Below are positions 33,832 through 42,203 of a DNA stretch of 64,000 bases, piece by piece. A program made the translations under genes and the position numbers. The first letter of the stretch is position 1. Each line of letters starts with the position of its first letter. This DNA comes from Anoxybacillus ayderensis (GTDB lineage Bacteria > Bacillota > Bacilli > Bacillales > Anoxybacillaceae), in contig NZ_JXTG01000011.1 in the NCBI RefSeq assembly GCF_000833605.1, positions 1 to 64,000 on the forward strand, in the 5' to 3' direction. Below the pieces are notes generated by a model that saw nothing but the letters and a program-made list of their open reading frames with translations, searched no databases and was not told the DNA's origin.

Positions 33832-34518
33832 GTGAAACGGCTCATTATTAGCTTTATTATTTTGCTTGCAGGATGCGCGAATGAGCAAAATCCATCGAAC
33901 GTGAAACAGTTAGAACAAACGATTGAAAAACAACAATCGGCCATTGAACAACTGCAAGAAAAAAATAAACAGCTTCAAAAAGAAAACGAGCAATTAAAAA
34001 CCGAGGAAAAGCAAATTTCTTCTTCTCTTTTATCTGTTGCGTTAGACGTTGTGACGGCGTTAAAAAATAAAGATATGAATGCACTCGCCTCTTATGTCCA
34101 TTCGACAGCTGGGTTGCGGTTTAGTCCATATGGACATGTCGATGTCCAAAATGATTTGCAGTTTTCTGCTTCTCAGCTTCCTTCCCTTTGGGCTTCGACG
34201 CAAGTATATCAATGGGGAGTATATGACGGTTCAGGCGATCCTATTCAATTCACGTTTCAAGACTATTTTGATCGTTTCGTCTATGATGTAGATTTTGCGA
34301 ATCCACATATGATCGGAAATAATGTTGTTGTTGGGACAGGAAATATGATCAACAACATTCAACAAGCGTATCCGAACGGCTCATTTATTGAATTTCATTT
34401 TACAGGGTTTGACCCTCAATATAGTGGGATGGACTGGCGAAGTTTGCGCCTTGTTTTTGAACAAGAAAACGGTCAGTGGAAACTTGTTGGAATTATTCAT
34501 GATGAATGGACGACATAA
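33832..34518 (+). CDS. Putative lipoprotein with coiled coil (228 aa)
   Basis: Translation starts at the GTG at 33832, 7 bases after GGATGTGAGATC. The signal MKRLIISFIILLAGC has a clear lipobox (LAGC, Cys at 15), so the protein is probably attached to the outer face of the membrane. Residues 24-62 are a Gln/Glu/Lys coiled coil (QLEQTIEKQQSAIEQLQEKN). The C-terminal 150 residues (LLSVALDVVTALKNKDMNAL, then YVHSTAGLRFSPYGH and VFEQENGQWKLVGIIHDEWT) resemble NTF2-like or lipoprotein domains of Bacillus, but I cannot name a function. It is followed by a bidirectional terminator. Confidence 0.75.
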   Translation: MKRLIISFIILLAGCANEQNPSNVKQLEQTIEKQQSAIEQLQEKNKQLQKENEQLKTEEKQISSSLLSVALDVVTALKNKDMNALASYVHSTAGLRFSPYGHVDVQNDLQFSASQLPSLWASTQVYQWGVYDGSGDPIQFTFQDYFDRFVYDVDFANPHMIGNNVVVGTGNMINNIQQAYPNGSFIEFHFTGFDPQYSGMDWRSLRLVFEQENGQWKLVGIIHDEWTT

Positions 34519-34522
34519 CATA

Positions 34523-34556
34523 TACAAAAGGTGCCCGGATAGGGACACCTTTTGTA
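34523..34556. terminator. Bidirectional terminator
   Basis: CAAAAGGTGCCC, a loop and GGGACACCTTTTG, with A- and T-runs on both sides, lie between the convergent lipoprotein and pspA-like genes. Confidence 0.85.
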
Positions 34557-35189
34557 TTACTCGCCTTTTAATTGCTTGAGTTGTTGCACGACTTCTATAT
34601 CAAATGATTGAGGGGGCATCGTTTGAATGACAGAGCGAGCTTTTGCTTCTGCTTCAAGTAACATTACTTTTTCTTCCATACGCGCAAAACCTTTTATGAC
34701 ATGATCGTAATGAAAAGACGTCATCGCTTCGTCCATTTGTTTCATCGTCTCGGCAACATAAAAGCGCGTCATTAACTGCATTTGTTTTAGCTTTAATTGC
34801 TCATATGTTTCGTACAGTTGCTTCACTTTTTCTGTTAAAACAGTTGTTTTTTCTTTTAATGTATTGTATTGTTGCGTATATAGCTCTAATTTTTTTTCAT
34901 AAGCGATTTTTTCTTGAAGAGCCATTTTTGCGATCGGCTCTTCATTTTTTTCAACAGCTAATTTTGCTTGACGAGCACGTTTTTCAATCATTTCTTTCGC
35001 ATCTGCGATCAAACGTTCATATTTTTGTTCGAACACGAATTGCTGTGCCAATGCTTGTTGTGCTTTTTCTAGCTGTTCTTCTAGTTCACGAATGTATTGT
35101 TTCGTCATGCGAATTGGATCTTCGCATTTGTCAATGATGTCATGTAAGTCGGCAAGGACGACATGTTTGACGCGTTTAAAAATGCCCAT
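34557..35189 (-). CDS. pspA: PspA/IM30 (LiaH-like) membrane-stress protein
   Basis: A 210-residue, almost fully alpha-helical coiled-coil protein, MGIFKRVKHVVLADLHDIID, with the PspA signature DPIRMTKQYIRELEEQLEKA (about residues 23-42) and long amphipathic helices. PspA/LiaH proteins form rods or rings on the inner face of damaged membranes. The protein is slightly shorter than B. subtilis PspA. It begins one base after the stop of the upstream membrane-protein gene, forming a two-gene unit like liaIH. Confidence 0.9.
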   Translation of the reverse strand: MGIFKRVKHVVLADLHDIIDKCEDPIRMTKQYIRELEEQLEKAQQALAQQFVFEQKYERLIADAKEMIEKRARQAKLAVEKNEEPIAKMALQEKIAYEKKLELYTQQYNTLKEKTTVLTEKVKQLYETYEQLKLKQMQLMTRFYVAETMKQMDEAMTSFHYDHVIKGFARMEEKVMLLEAEAKARSVIQTMPPQSFDIEVVQQLKQLKGE

Positions 35190-35190
35190 C

Positions 35191-35673
35191 TTATTTTTCC
35201 TCCTTGTTTATTGTTTTTTCCCATTCATCTAAAAAGCTATGGTTTTGAATAGGTGAAACGAACGGTTCAAATGCAGGCGCTCGTTTCGTTTTGCTTCTAA
35301 ACAACACGTAAGCTGCAACAATAGCTAGGACAGCAAGCAACGCTTTCGGTAAAAGACCAACGAGCCCGATCACCATGAGCGCCCCGCCAATCCATTTGCC
35401 GCCACTTTTTGTCGTTTTCCACACGATCCATCCGATGATGACTAATGCCAACTGAATAAGGAAAGGAATCCATCCGAACATTGGCATGCCGTGTGGTCGC
35501 ATCATTTGTGGACCGTGGTGGCCAAATGCTCGATGATGTTTCCCCATTCCCATCATGTGCTCTGCCGGCATTCGTCCGCTCCAACCGATGTGAATGAAAT
35601 AAGTAGCGACGTGTGCGAATACGGCGACGACAACTAGTCCACCTAGCAAAAAGAAAAGGGTTCGTTTTTTCAC
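35191..35673 (-). CDS. LiaI-like membrane protein with His/Met-rich loop
   Basis: About 160 residues with membrane segments near residues 5-25, 63-82, 88-105 and 108-125. I prefer the GTG at 35673 (VKKRTLFFLLGGL), because AAAGGAGGTGAGTGAT lies just before it; a GTG nine bases further upstream overlaps the ribosome site. The loop after the first helix is rich in His and Met (PAEHMMGMGKHHRAFGHHGP, then QMMRPHGMPMF), suggesting metal contact, perhaps copper. It is paired with the pspA-like gene, so a role as membrane anchor of PspA is likely (LiaI analogy). A terminator separates it from the two-component genes upstream. Confidence 0.6.
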   Translation of the reverse strand: MKKRTLFFLLGGLVVVAVFAHVATYFIHIGWSGRMPAEHMMGMGKHHRAFGHHGPQMMRPHGMPMFGWIPFLIQLALVIIGWIVWKTTKSGGKWIGGALMVIGLVGLLPKALLAVLAIVAAYVLFRSKTKRAPAFEPFVSPIQNHSFLDEWEKTINKEEK

Positions 35674-35741
35674 ATCACTCACCTCCTTTGTTATTTACAG
35701 TTTGAATTGTACAAGCGAAAAGAGAAAATTAGGTGAAAAAG

Positions 35742-35769
35742 AAAAAAACGTGCAACATTTATGCACGTT
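35742..35769 (-). terminator. Terminator of the OmpR-type two-component operon
   Basis: On the minus strand AACGTGCA, a seven-base loop and TGCACGTT run into TTTTTTC right at the kinase stop codon. Confidence 0.85.
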
Positions 35770-37090
35770 CATTCGGAAAAGTGAGAGTAAATGTTGTTCC
35801 TTTCCCCACGTCGCTTTCAACTTGAATGTGTCCGTTATGTGCTTCAACAATCCATTTTGCGATGGAAAGTCCAAGACCGTGGCCGCCAATTTGCCGTGTT
35901 CGCGCTTTGTCTGCACGGTAAAAGCGATCAAAAATATGAGGAAGATGTTCAGGTGCAATGCCAATCCCTGTGTCAGAAACAGAAATTTCTACAACTTTTC
36001 GTTGTTTCGTCACATGTTGTTTGAGAGAAAGGGAAACTGTGCCACCTTCAGGAGTATACTTGATGGCATTATCAAGCAAAATGTATAACAGCTGGGTACA
36101 TTTATCTTCATCCCCGACGAATTCAATTTGTTCAGACGCATGAAACTGAAGTGCAATATTCTTTTTGTTTGCAAGCTCTTGTAACGAATGCAGCGTATGT
36201 TGCGCACATGCCCGCAAATCAAACGGTTTTTTTTCGATCTGGAGCTTTGCGTCGTCTGTTCGTGCAAGGGTGAGAAGGTCGTTAATGAGTTTAGTCATTC
36301 GTTTTGTTTCATCTCCTAGACGTTCAATCGTTTTTCGACTAAATGCATCGGACGTTAACGACATATCCATTTTTAATGCTTCTACAGAAGAAAAAATGAC
36401 GCTAAGTGGTGTCCGTAGTTCATGAGAAGCATCGGCGACAAATTGACGTTGGCGATTGTATGCGTCTTGAATTGGAACGAGCGCACGTTTAGACATGAAA
36501 TAACTAAAAGCAATAGCGACTGCGATAAATAACACGCCGAGGCTGAGCAAAATGAATGTTGACCATTTGAGCAAACGAAACATGCTTGTCACATCCATAC
36601 CGACATATAACACGCCGACGAGTTGTCGATCGACAATTAAGGGACGAGCGACAGTTAATATTTTTAATTCATCGGCACGAAATCGTTTCAATTCGTGCTG
36701 ATGGTGAGGGATATGAATATCTACATATCTTAATTCATTTTTTTCTGGCGTCCACGGCTGAAGGGTAGAGAGGAGAAGCGGTCGCAATCCTTTGTTCACT
36801 TCATCCCCCATCATTAACCGTCCGCGCGTATCCACGACGTAAAAAAACAGTTGGTCTTCACTTAAAAAAATGACATTTTGATCTGTTGGCCAACCGATGA
36901 ACGACTGCTCTGTAAGCAAGGTTTGAATCGTTTGTCCTTCTTGTTCAGCGAGCATACGAATGCGTCGCTCTTGGTCATTTGTCATGACGGTATGAATAAG
37001 GAAAGAAACAACCGCAATGAAAATCGCCAAAAACGCGATAAGAATCCCGCTGTATGTGGCAGTTAAGCGCCATTGTGTGCGGCGAAACAT
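35759..37090 (-). CDS. Membrane sensor histidine kinase (OmpR-partner type)
   Basis: About 443 residues from MFRRTQWRLTATYSGILIAF. This start is uncertain: no clear ribosome site precedes it, and a frame starting inside the regulator gene is possible. It has two membrane helices (about 8-32 and 170-192) around a 135-residue external domain, then the H-box FVADASHELRTPLSVIFSSV (about 218-237), N-box LLYILLDNAIKYTPEGG, DTGIGIAPEHLPHIFDRFYR and the G-box IGGHGLGLSIAKWIVEAHNG. All catalytic boxes are intact. It overlaps or follows its response regulator gene closely and ends in a terminator. The signal is unknown; the neighbouring PspA/LiaI-like pair suggests envelope stress. Confidence 0.88.
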   Translation of the reverse strand: MFRRTQWRLTATYSGILIAFLAIFIAVVSFLIHTVMTNDQERRIRMLAEQEGQTIQTLLTEQSFIGWPTDQNVIFLSEDQLFFYVVDTRGRLMMGDEVNKGLRPLLLSTLQPWTPEKNELRYVDIHIPHHQHELKRFRADELKILTVARPLIVDRQLVGVLYVGMDVTSMFRLLKWSTFILLSLGVLFIAVAIAFSYFMSKRALVPIQDAYNRQRQFVADASHELRTPLSVIFSSVEALKMDMSLTSDAFSRKTIERLGDETKRMTKLINDLLTLARTDDAKLQIEKKPFDLRACAQHTLHSLQELANKKNIALQFHASEQIEFVGDEDKCTQLLYILLDNAIKYTPEGGTVSLSLKQHVTKQRKVVEISVSDTGIGIAPEHLPHIFDRFYRADKARTRQIGGHGLGLSIAKWIVEAHNGHIQVESDVGKGTTFTLTFPNERA

Positions 37091-37118
37091 ATCGGAATGA
37101 TTGAAAAAAGAACGAATG

Positions 37119-37790
37119 TTATTTTTCAATGGTATATCCCACCCCGCGCACCGTTTTAATGAGCTGTTGTTGTTCATCACCAATTTTTTTACGCAACAAC
37201 TTGACGGTTGCATCAATCGTTTTCATCGAGACGTCTGCGTCATAACCCCAAATACGATCAAGAATAATGTCGCGCGTTAACACCCGACCTTTGTTTTGCA
37301 GTAATAAATCGAGTAGTTGAAATTCACGTGGGGTTAATATCATTTGTTCTCCATTTTTCGTCAATGTATGAGTTGTTCGATTGACTTCAAACGCTCCCCA
37401 GCAGACAATTTCTTCTTGAATTGGTGCAAATGTGCGCCGCGATAACGCTTTAAGGCGTGCCATGAGCTCATCGATTTCAAACGGCTTCACTAAGTAATCA
37501 TCTGCGCCGGCTTCTAGCCCTTCGACGCGGTCTTGTACCGCATCTTTCGCTGTTAACATTAAAATGGCTCCGTGATAGCCATGTTTTCTTAAACGTTGAC
37601 ATACGCTAACGCCATCACCGTTTGGTAACATCCAATCTAAAATAATGACATCATAAAACGAAGCGAGTGCATAATCGTAAGCATCTTCTCCTTCTTGTAC
37701 CCAATCAACATGTTCAACACCTTTTTTCTTCAACAAATGGACGATCAGTTCACCTAAATATACATCATCTTCTGCAAGCAACACTTTCAT
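37119..37790 (-). CDS. OmpR-family response regulator
   Basis: A 223-residue regulator, MKVLLAEDDVYLGELIVHLL, starting at the ATG at 37790 behind AAAAAAGGTGAGAAA. The receiver domain has the acidic pair EDD, the phosphorylation Asp in YDVIILDWMLPNGDG (about residue 52) and the Lys in DDYLVKPFEIDELMARL. The C-terminal winged helix (NRTTHTLTKNGEQMILTPRE, then FQLLDLLLQNKGRVLTRDIILDRIW split over several strands) binds DNA. It is the first gene of a two-gene operon with the kinase at 35759. Confidence 0.93.
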   Translation of the reverse strand: MKVLLAEDDVYLGELIVHLLKKKGVEHVDWVQEGEDAYDYALASFYDVIILDWMLPNGDGVSVCQRLRKHGYHGAILMLTAKDAVQDRVEGLEAGADDYLVKPFEIDELMARLKALSRRTFAPIQEEIVCWGAFEVNRTTHTLTKNGEQMILTPREFQLLDLLLQNKGRVLTRDIILDRIWGYDADVSMKTIDATVKLLRKKIGDEQQQLIKTVRGVGYTIEK

Positions 37791-37861
37791 TTTTCTCACC
37801 TTTTTTTCTTTCATCATACCAAATCCCGATGAAAAACAGGTGAAAACAAAAGATAAGGGAA

Positions 37862-37898
37862 ATCCCCTATGGGTATATAGTTTAACAACATATACAAT
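37862..37898 (+). promoter_or_regulatory. Promoter with CsoR/CstR-like G-tract palindrome before sqr
   Basis: ATCCCCTATGGGTATA at 37862-37877 resembles the TACCC/GGGTA palindromes bound by CsoR-family repressors such as the persulfide sensor CstR. It overlaps the -35 position of a TACAAT -10 box at 37893-37898. No CstR gene is in the window, so regulation is inferred from sequence only. Confidence 0.45.
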
Positions 37899-37954
37899 GT
37901 AATTAAGTTAAGAAAACAAATTTGAAAGCGGATACAAAAAAGGAGCGATGAACG

Positions 37955-39154
37955 ATGGCGAACGTCTACGATGTGAAAGTAGCAATTGTTGGAGCTGGCT
38001 CAGCAGGTATTTCGATTGCAGCACGGTTATTAAGAAAAAGTCGTCAGTTACGTGGACAGGTGTTGCTGATTGATCCATCAGATAAACATTACTATCAACC
38101 GCTTTGGACACTCGTAGGTGGCGGGGCAGCTAAAGTAGAAGATTCCGTTCGCGAGCAAGCTACACTTATTCCAGATGGGGCGAAATGGTTAAAAGAAGCG
38201 GTCGATACGTTTGTTCCAGAAAAAAACACATTAAAAACGAAAGAAGGGTCAACGGTTCGTTACGACTATTTAGTTGTAGCGGCAGGTGTCGAAATTTATT
38301 GGGATCAAATTAAAGGGTTGAAAGAAACGATCGGCAAAAACGGTGTTTGCAGCAACTATTCATACGACTACGTGCAAAGCACGTGGGAAAACATTCGTCA
38401 CTTCCGCGGAGGTACAGCGATTTTTACACAACCAAGCACACAAGTAAAATGCGGTGGTGCACCACAAAAAATTATGTATTTAGCAGACGACTATTTCCGT
38501 CAATCTGGTGTTCGCGAACAAACAAACATCATCTTTGCTTCAGGATTACCAAACATTTTCGCTGTCAAAAAATATGCCGATACGCTTGAACAAGTCATTC
38601 AACGAAAAAACATCGAAACAAAATATCGTGTCGAGCTAGTGGAAATTGACGGAAAAGCGAAAAAAGCGACATTTGAACATCTCGATACGAACGAACGCTT
38701 TACGTTAAGTTTCGATATGATTCACGTGACACCACCGATGGGACCACCAGCTTTTATTAAGAAAAGTCCATTAGCGGATGAGGCCGGATGGGTCGATGTT
38801 GATCCGTATACGTTGCAACATAAAACGTATGAAAACGTATTTGGTGCAGGTGACTGCACAAACTTGCCAACGTCGAAAACAGGGGCAGCAATTCGAAAAC
38901 AAGCACCAGTCGTGGCAGAAAATTTACTCGCACTTATGAACGAAAAACCGTTAAAAGCTCGTTACGATGGCTATACATCATGTCCACTCGTAACCGGTTA
39001 TAATAAGCTCGTTTTAGCTGAGTTTGATTATGAAAAAAATCCACAAGAAACGTTCCCATTCGATCAGTCAAAAGAACGAATGAGCATGTATGTCATGAAA
39101 CGAAACGTACTACCGATCGTCTACTGGAACGGAATGTTAAAGGGACTTATGTAG
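37955..39154 (+). CDS. sqr: Sulfide:quinone oxidoreductase (SQRDL-type)
   Basis: A 399-residue FAD protein that oxidises sulfide to a persulfide and passes electrons to menaquinone at the membrane. The ATG follows AAGGAGCGATGAACG. The N-terminal FAD fold is AIVGAGSAGISIAARLLRKS (residues 10-29); the second FAD block is YENVFGAGDCTNLPTSKTGA (about 293-312). Two redox Cys positions are visible: KCGGAPQKIMYLADD (about 165) and SCPLVTGYNKLVLAEFDY (about 343). This layout is that of type II (eukaryote-like) SQRs found in Bacillus and Staphylococcus cst operons. First gene of an operon with DUF1641 and persulfide dioxygenase genes. Confidence 0.9.
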   Translation: MANVYDVKVAIVGAGSAGISIAARLLRKSRQLRGQVLLIDPSDKHYYQPLWTLVGGGAAKVEDSVREQATLIPDGAKWLKEAVDTFVPEKNTLKTKEGSTVRYDYLVVAAGVEIYWDQIKGLKETIGKNGVCSNYSYDYVQSTWENIRHFRGGTAIFTQPSTQVKCGGAPQKIMYLADDYFRQSGVREQTNIIFASGLPNIFAVKKYADTLEQVIQRKNIETKYRVELVEIDGKAKKATFEHLDTNERFTLSFDMIHVTPPMGPPAFIKKSPLADEAGWVDVDPYTLQHKTYENVFGAGDCTNLPTSKTGAAIRKQAPVVAENLLALMNEKPLKARYDGYTSCPLVTGYNKLVLAEFDYEKNPQETFPFDQSKERMSMYVMKRNVLPIVYWNGMLKGLM

Positions 39155-39166
39155 AGGGGGGAGAAC

Positions 39167-39691
39167 ATGTTGCAATTAATTGAAAACGATGAACAACAAG
39201 AGGCACTCCGTTATTTTATTGAAAAACTCCCACAACTAAAACAAACAATGGAATCGCTAGAAGAAAAAGTTGCATTTGTTCAACATGTACTAAATGATAA
39301 ACAATCGCTTGAAGCGATGTTTACGGAATGGGAGGAAAAAGCCGAGCCATTTCGACTAACACCGGAACACCTTGAAGCGCTTGCGACGCTCGTTCAGCTG
39401 CTGCCAACGCTTGTCCAATGGCTACAAAAAGCAGAACAGTTCATTTCATTTGTGACGAGCGTGATCAATGATCGTGAGTCGATGGCGTATGCGATACAAG
39501 GGGCAGAAGATATCGTCCCAATTGAAAAAGGATTAACAATTTTAAAAGAAACAAACGAACGCTTTCAACGCGAACGCGATTCGTCTCCCGTATCACTATT
39601 ACGTATGTACCGTTTGTTAAAACACCCACTCATTCAAGATGGGGTGAAATATATAGAAACGCTACTTGATGTAGCAAGCAAACATAAATAA
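39167..39691 (+). CDS. DUF1641 protein of the sulfide operon
   Basis: A 174-residue soluble helical protein, MLQLIENDEQQEALRYFIEK, behind GAGGGGGGAGAAC. It has the look of DUF1641 (YrhD/YjgD-like) proteins: acidic, helical repeats, and IQGAEDIVPIEKGLTILKET, where a Gly-containing segment is conserved. DUF1641 proteins often accompany FAD oxidoreductases (SQR, formate dehydrogenase) and may be assembly or electron-transfer partners; the exact role is unknown. It lies 12 bases after sqr and 16 bases before the next start. Confidence 0.75.
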   Translation: MLQLIENDEQQEALRYFIEKLPQLKQTMESLEEKVAFVQHVLNDKQSLEAMFTEWEEKAEPFRLTPEHLEALATLVQLLPTLVQWLQKAEQFISFVTSVINDRESMAYAIQGAEDIVPIEKGLTILKETNERFQRERDSSPVSLLRMYRLLKHPLIQDGVKYIETLLDVASKHK

Positions 39692-39707
39692 ATTGGAGGG
39701 GATGTAT

Positions 39708-41117
39708 ATGTTATTTCGTTCATTTTTCGATGAGCAATTAGCGCACATGTCTTATTTAGTTGGATGCCAACGCACAGGGGAAGCAATCGTGATCGATCCA
39801 GGTCGCAATGTGGACTGGTACATCGACACAGCGAAAAAAGAAGGATTGCAAATTGTCGCCGCAACAGAAACGCACATTCATGCAGACTTCGTTTCAGGTG
39901 CAAAAGAACTAGCAAAACGTTGTGGCGCAAAGCTGTATTTATCTGATGAAGGGGATGCAAACTGGAAATATCAATATTTGGATGAAGTCAATTACGAACT
40001 TGTGAAAGAAGGAAGCGTTTTTACTGTTGGAAATGTCGAGTTTCAAGTGCTTCATACACCAGGGCATACGCCAGAACATATTTCGTTTATCTTAACGGAT
40101 AAAGGTGGCGGTTCAACAGAGCCGATGGGTATTTTTACAGGCGATTTCGTCTTCGTTGGTGACATTGGTCGTCCAGACTTACTTGAGAAGGCAGCAGGAG
40201 TGGCTGGTACGGCAGACGTTGGCGCGCGCCAAATGTTCCAATCGCTGAAAAAATTTAAAGCGCTCCCAGATTATTTGCAAGTATGGCCAGCACATGGGGC
40301 GGGAAGCGCATGCGGCAAAGCGCTTGGTGCGGTTCCAGTTTCAACAGTTGGATATGAAAAATTGAACAACTGGGCGTTAAAAATTGAAGATGAAGAAGAG
40401 TTTGTGAAACTATTGCTTACAGGGCAACCAGAGCCTCCAAAATATTTTGCGATGATGAAAAAAGTGAACAAAATCGGTCCAGCGTATGTAAATGAAGATG
40501 AAGTGCCAGCGTTGCAAACGCGTGAGCAGCTCGACGAGTATAAAGCAAACGGAGCATTTATTTTAGATGTTCGTCCGTCTCAACAATTTGCGAATGAACA
40601 TTATGTAGGATCAATAAACATTCCGTTTAACAAATCATTCACAAACTGGGCAGGTTGGTTAATCAACTATGACCAAGATATCGTAATCATCGCAAATAAA
40701 GAAGATGTACAATTCATTCGCAAAGCGCTTGCTTATATTGGATTGGATCGTGTCGTTGCTTACGTAGAGCCATCCGTTGCATTAAACGGTGAGGTTGAAA
40801 GCTACGAAGAAATTGATGTACATCAGTTGCAACAATATATAAAAGATGATCGTTATCATCTCATTGACGTACGTAATCAAGCAGAATGGGACGAAGGGTA
40901 TATTGAAGGTGCACAACATATTATGCTTGGCACGCTGGCAGATCGTTTACATGAGATTCCAGAAGGAAAAACATATATTGTTCAATGCCGTTCAGGTGCG
41001 CGCTCAGCCATTGGCGCAAGCATTTTACAAGCAAAAGGATTCAAACAAGTACTCAACTTAAAAGGCGGATATTTAGCATGGACGAGAGAAAAGCTTCCTG
41101 TTGTGAAACAATCATAA
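39708..41117 (+). CDS. cstB: Persulfide dioxygenase-rhodanese fusion (CstB-like)
   Basis: 469 residues; the ATG at 39708 (MLFRSFFDEQLAHMSYLVGC) follows ATTGGAGGGGATGTAT. The N-terminal metallo-beta-lactamase domain carries ETHIHADFVSGAKELAKR (about 53-70), LHTPGHTPEHISFIL and FTGDFVFVGDIGRPDL, the mononuclear Fe ligand set of ETHE1-like persulfide dioxygenases. Two rhodanese domains follow. The first (ILDVRPSQQFANEHYVGSIN) lacks the active Cys (IIANKED in the loop); the second has the active loop VQCRSGARSAIGA (Cys at about 427). It converts the persulfide made by SQR to thiosulfate or sulfite. Identical in architecture to CstB of Staphylococcus. Operon end with terminator. Confidence 0.88.
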   Translation: MLFRSFFDEQLAHMSYLVGCQRTGEAIVIDPGRNVDWYIDTAKKEGLQIVAATETHIHADFVSGAKELAKRCGAKLYLSDEGDANWKYQYLDEVNYELVKEGSVFTVGNVEFQVLHTPGHTPEHISFILTDKGGGSTEPMGIFTGDFVFVGDIGRPDLLEKAAGVAGTADVGARQMFQSLKKFKALPDYLQVWPAHGAGSACGKALGAVPVSTVGYEKLNNWALKIEDEEEFVKLLLTGQPEPPKYFAMMKKVNKIGPAYVNEDEVPALQTREQLDEYKANGAFILDVRPSQQFANEHYVGSINIPFNKSFTNWAGWLINYDQDIVIIANKEDVQFIRKALAYIGLDRVVAYVEPSVALNGEVESYEEIDVHQLQQYIKDDRYHLIDVRNQAEWDEGYIEGAQHIMLGTLADRLHEIPEGKTYIVQCRSGARSAIGASILQAKGFKQVLNLKGGYLAWTREKLPVVKQS

Positions 41118-41142
41118 GGGCTGACGATGTCAGTCCTTTCTT
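41117..41142 (+). terminator. Terminator of the sulfide-oxidation operon
   Basis: AAGGGCTGAC, a three-base loop and GTCAGTCCTTTC are followed by TTTTC, right at the stop codon of the fusion protein. Confidence 0.75.
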
Positions 41143-41183
41143 TTCATCTTTCTCCTCTCCTATAATGGAAGAGAGGTGAGAAT

Positions 41184-42203
41184 ATGCAATTTTTAGATAA
41201 AATTTTTGCTTACATTCAAGATGGGATTATTGTCATGAATCATGAGCGAACGATCGTAGAGATGAACCCAGCTGCTAAACGACTTACAGGCTGGAAACTA
41301 GGCGAGAAAGTGCCGTATTGCTCGTTTTGTCAACAGCGCAATGTACGTGAAGGACAAGAGCGATGTTATTTAATCTCAACGGAAGAAGTACCGTATTTTT
41401 TATCGGAAATGCCGACGTATCACGGACAGTTCATTGATGTAGAAATGAGCACAGCGCTCATTCTCGAACAAGATGATGCGAAATATTATTTGCTTGTTTT
41501 GCGCGATCAAACGTCAAAGAAAAAAGAAGAGGAAGCACGTCGTTCAAAGTGGATGGTGAAAAAACTAACCGAAGCAAAAGAAGAAGAACATAAACGTTTA
41601 GCACAAGAATTGCATGACGGTGTCGGACAGTCGCTCTACAGCATTTCCATCGCGTTAGATAATATTATTCAACGTGTGCAAGATGAAAAGCTCCATGCAT
41701 ACGTCAAAGAAGTGCGCGAAGAACTTGGGCGCGTCATGGAAGATGTAAAACTATATGCTCAACAACTTCGCCCAAAAAGTTTAGATGCGCTCGGGCTTAT
41801 TCCAACGATTCAATCGCTTATTCAGTCCCTTCAATCGAAAATGCCAAATACGTTATTTTCATTTCAAACAAACGTATATACACGTTTGTCACCAACGATG
41901 GAAATTAACTTGTATCGCATCATTCAAGAGGCGTTACATAACGTGATGAAATATGCAAAGGCAACAGAAGTGCGTATTTCGATTGAACAGACGGAACGGG
42001 AATTACTTGTGTCTGTTGCGGATAACGGTGTTGGTTTCCACGTTGAAGAAAAGCGTGAAGGGCTCGGCTTAAAACATATTCAAGAACGTGTTTTTCATCT
42101 CGGGGGAGAAACGACTATTACATCTGCACCGATGGAAGGGACAACGATTTTTGTGCGCGTGCCGCTAGAGGAGGACGGGGAGGATGAAAGTGTTAATCGT
42201 TGA
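41184..42203 (+). CDS. Soluble PAS histidine kinase with Cys cluster (NarL-partner type)
   Basis: 339 residues, MQFLDKIFAYIQDGIIVMNH, behind GAGAGGTGAGAAT. The N-terminal PAS domain contains YCSFCQQRNVREGQERCYLI (Cys 46, 49 and 61). This has the CX2CX11C spacing of NreB-type Fe-S PAS domains, but Ile stands at the fourth cysteine position. No membrane helix. The HisKA_3 dimerisation helix has AQELHDGVGQSLYSISIALD (His at about 142), and the ATPase end has VADNGVGFHVEEKREGLGLK. It overlaps its response regulator by 20 bases. Its place between the persulfide operon and a TauE/SafE exporter suggests sensing of sulfur species or oxygen. Confidence 0.85.
   Translation: MQFLDKIFAYIQDGIIVMNHERTIVEMNPAAKRLTGWKLGEKVPYCSFCQQRNVREGQERCYLISTEEVPYFLSEMPTYHGQFIDVEMSTALILEQDDAKYYLLVLRDQTSKKKEEEARRSKWMVKKLTEAKEEEHKRLAQELHDGVGQSLYSISIALDNIIQRVQDEKLHAYVKEVREELGRVMEDVKLYAQQLRPKSLDALGLIPTIQSLIQSLQSKMPNTLFSFQTNVYTRLSPTMEINLYRIIQEALHNVMKYAKATEVRISIEQTERELLVSVADNGVGFHVEEKREGLGLKHIQERVFHLGGETTITSAPMEGTTIFVRVPLEEDGEDESVNR

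Noticed and set aside
35759-37216. Kinase start at 37216 inside the response regulator gene
   Set aside because: The extra residues (MMQPSSCCVKKLV...) look like an out-of-frame reading of the regulator gene; the start at 37090 begins directly before the first membrane helix.
41184-42203. The Cys-PAS kinase as NreB itself
   Set aside because: The fourth cluster cysteine is replaced by Ile, and no nitrate or nitrite reductase genes are close.
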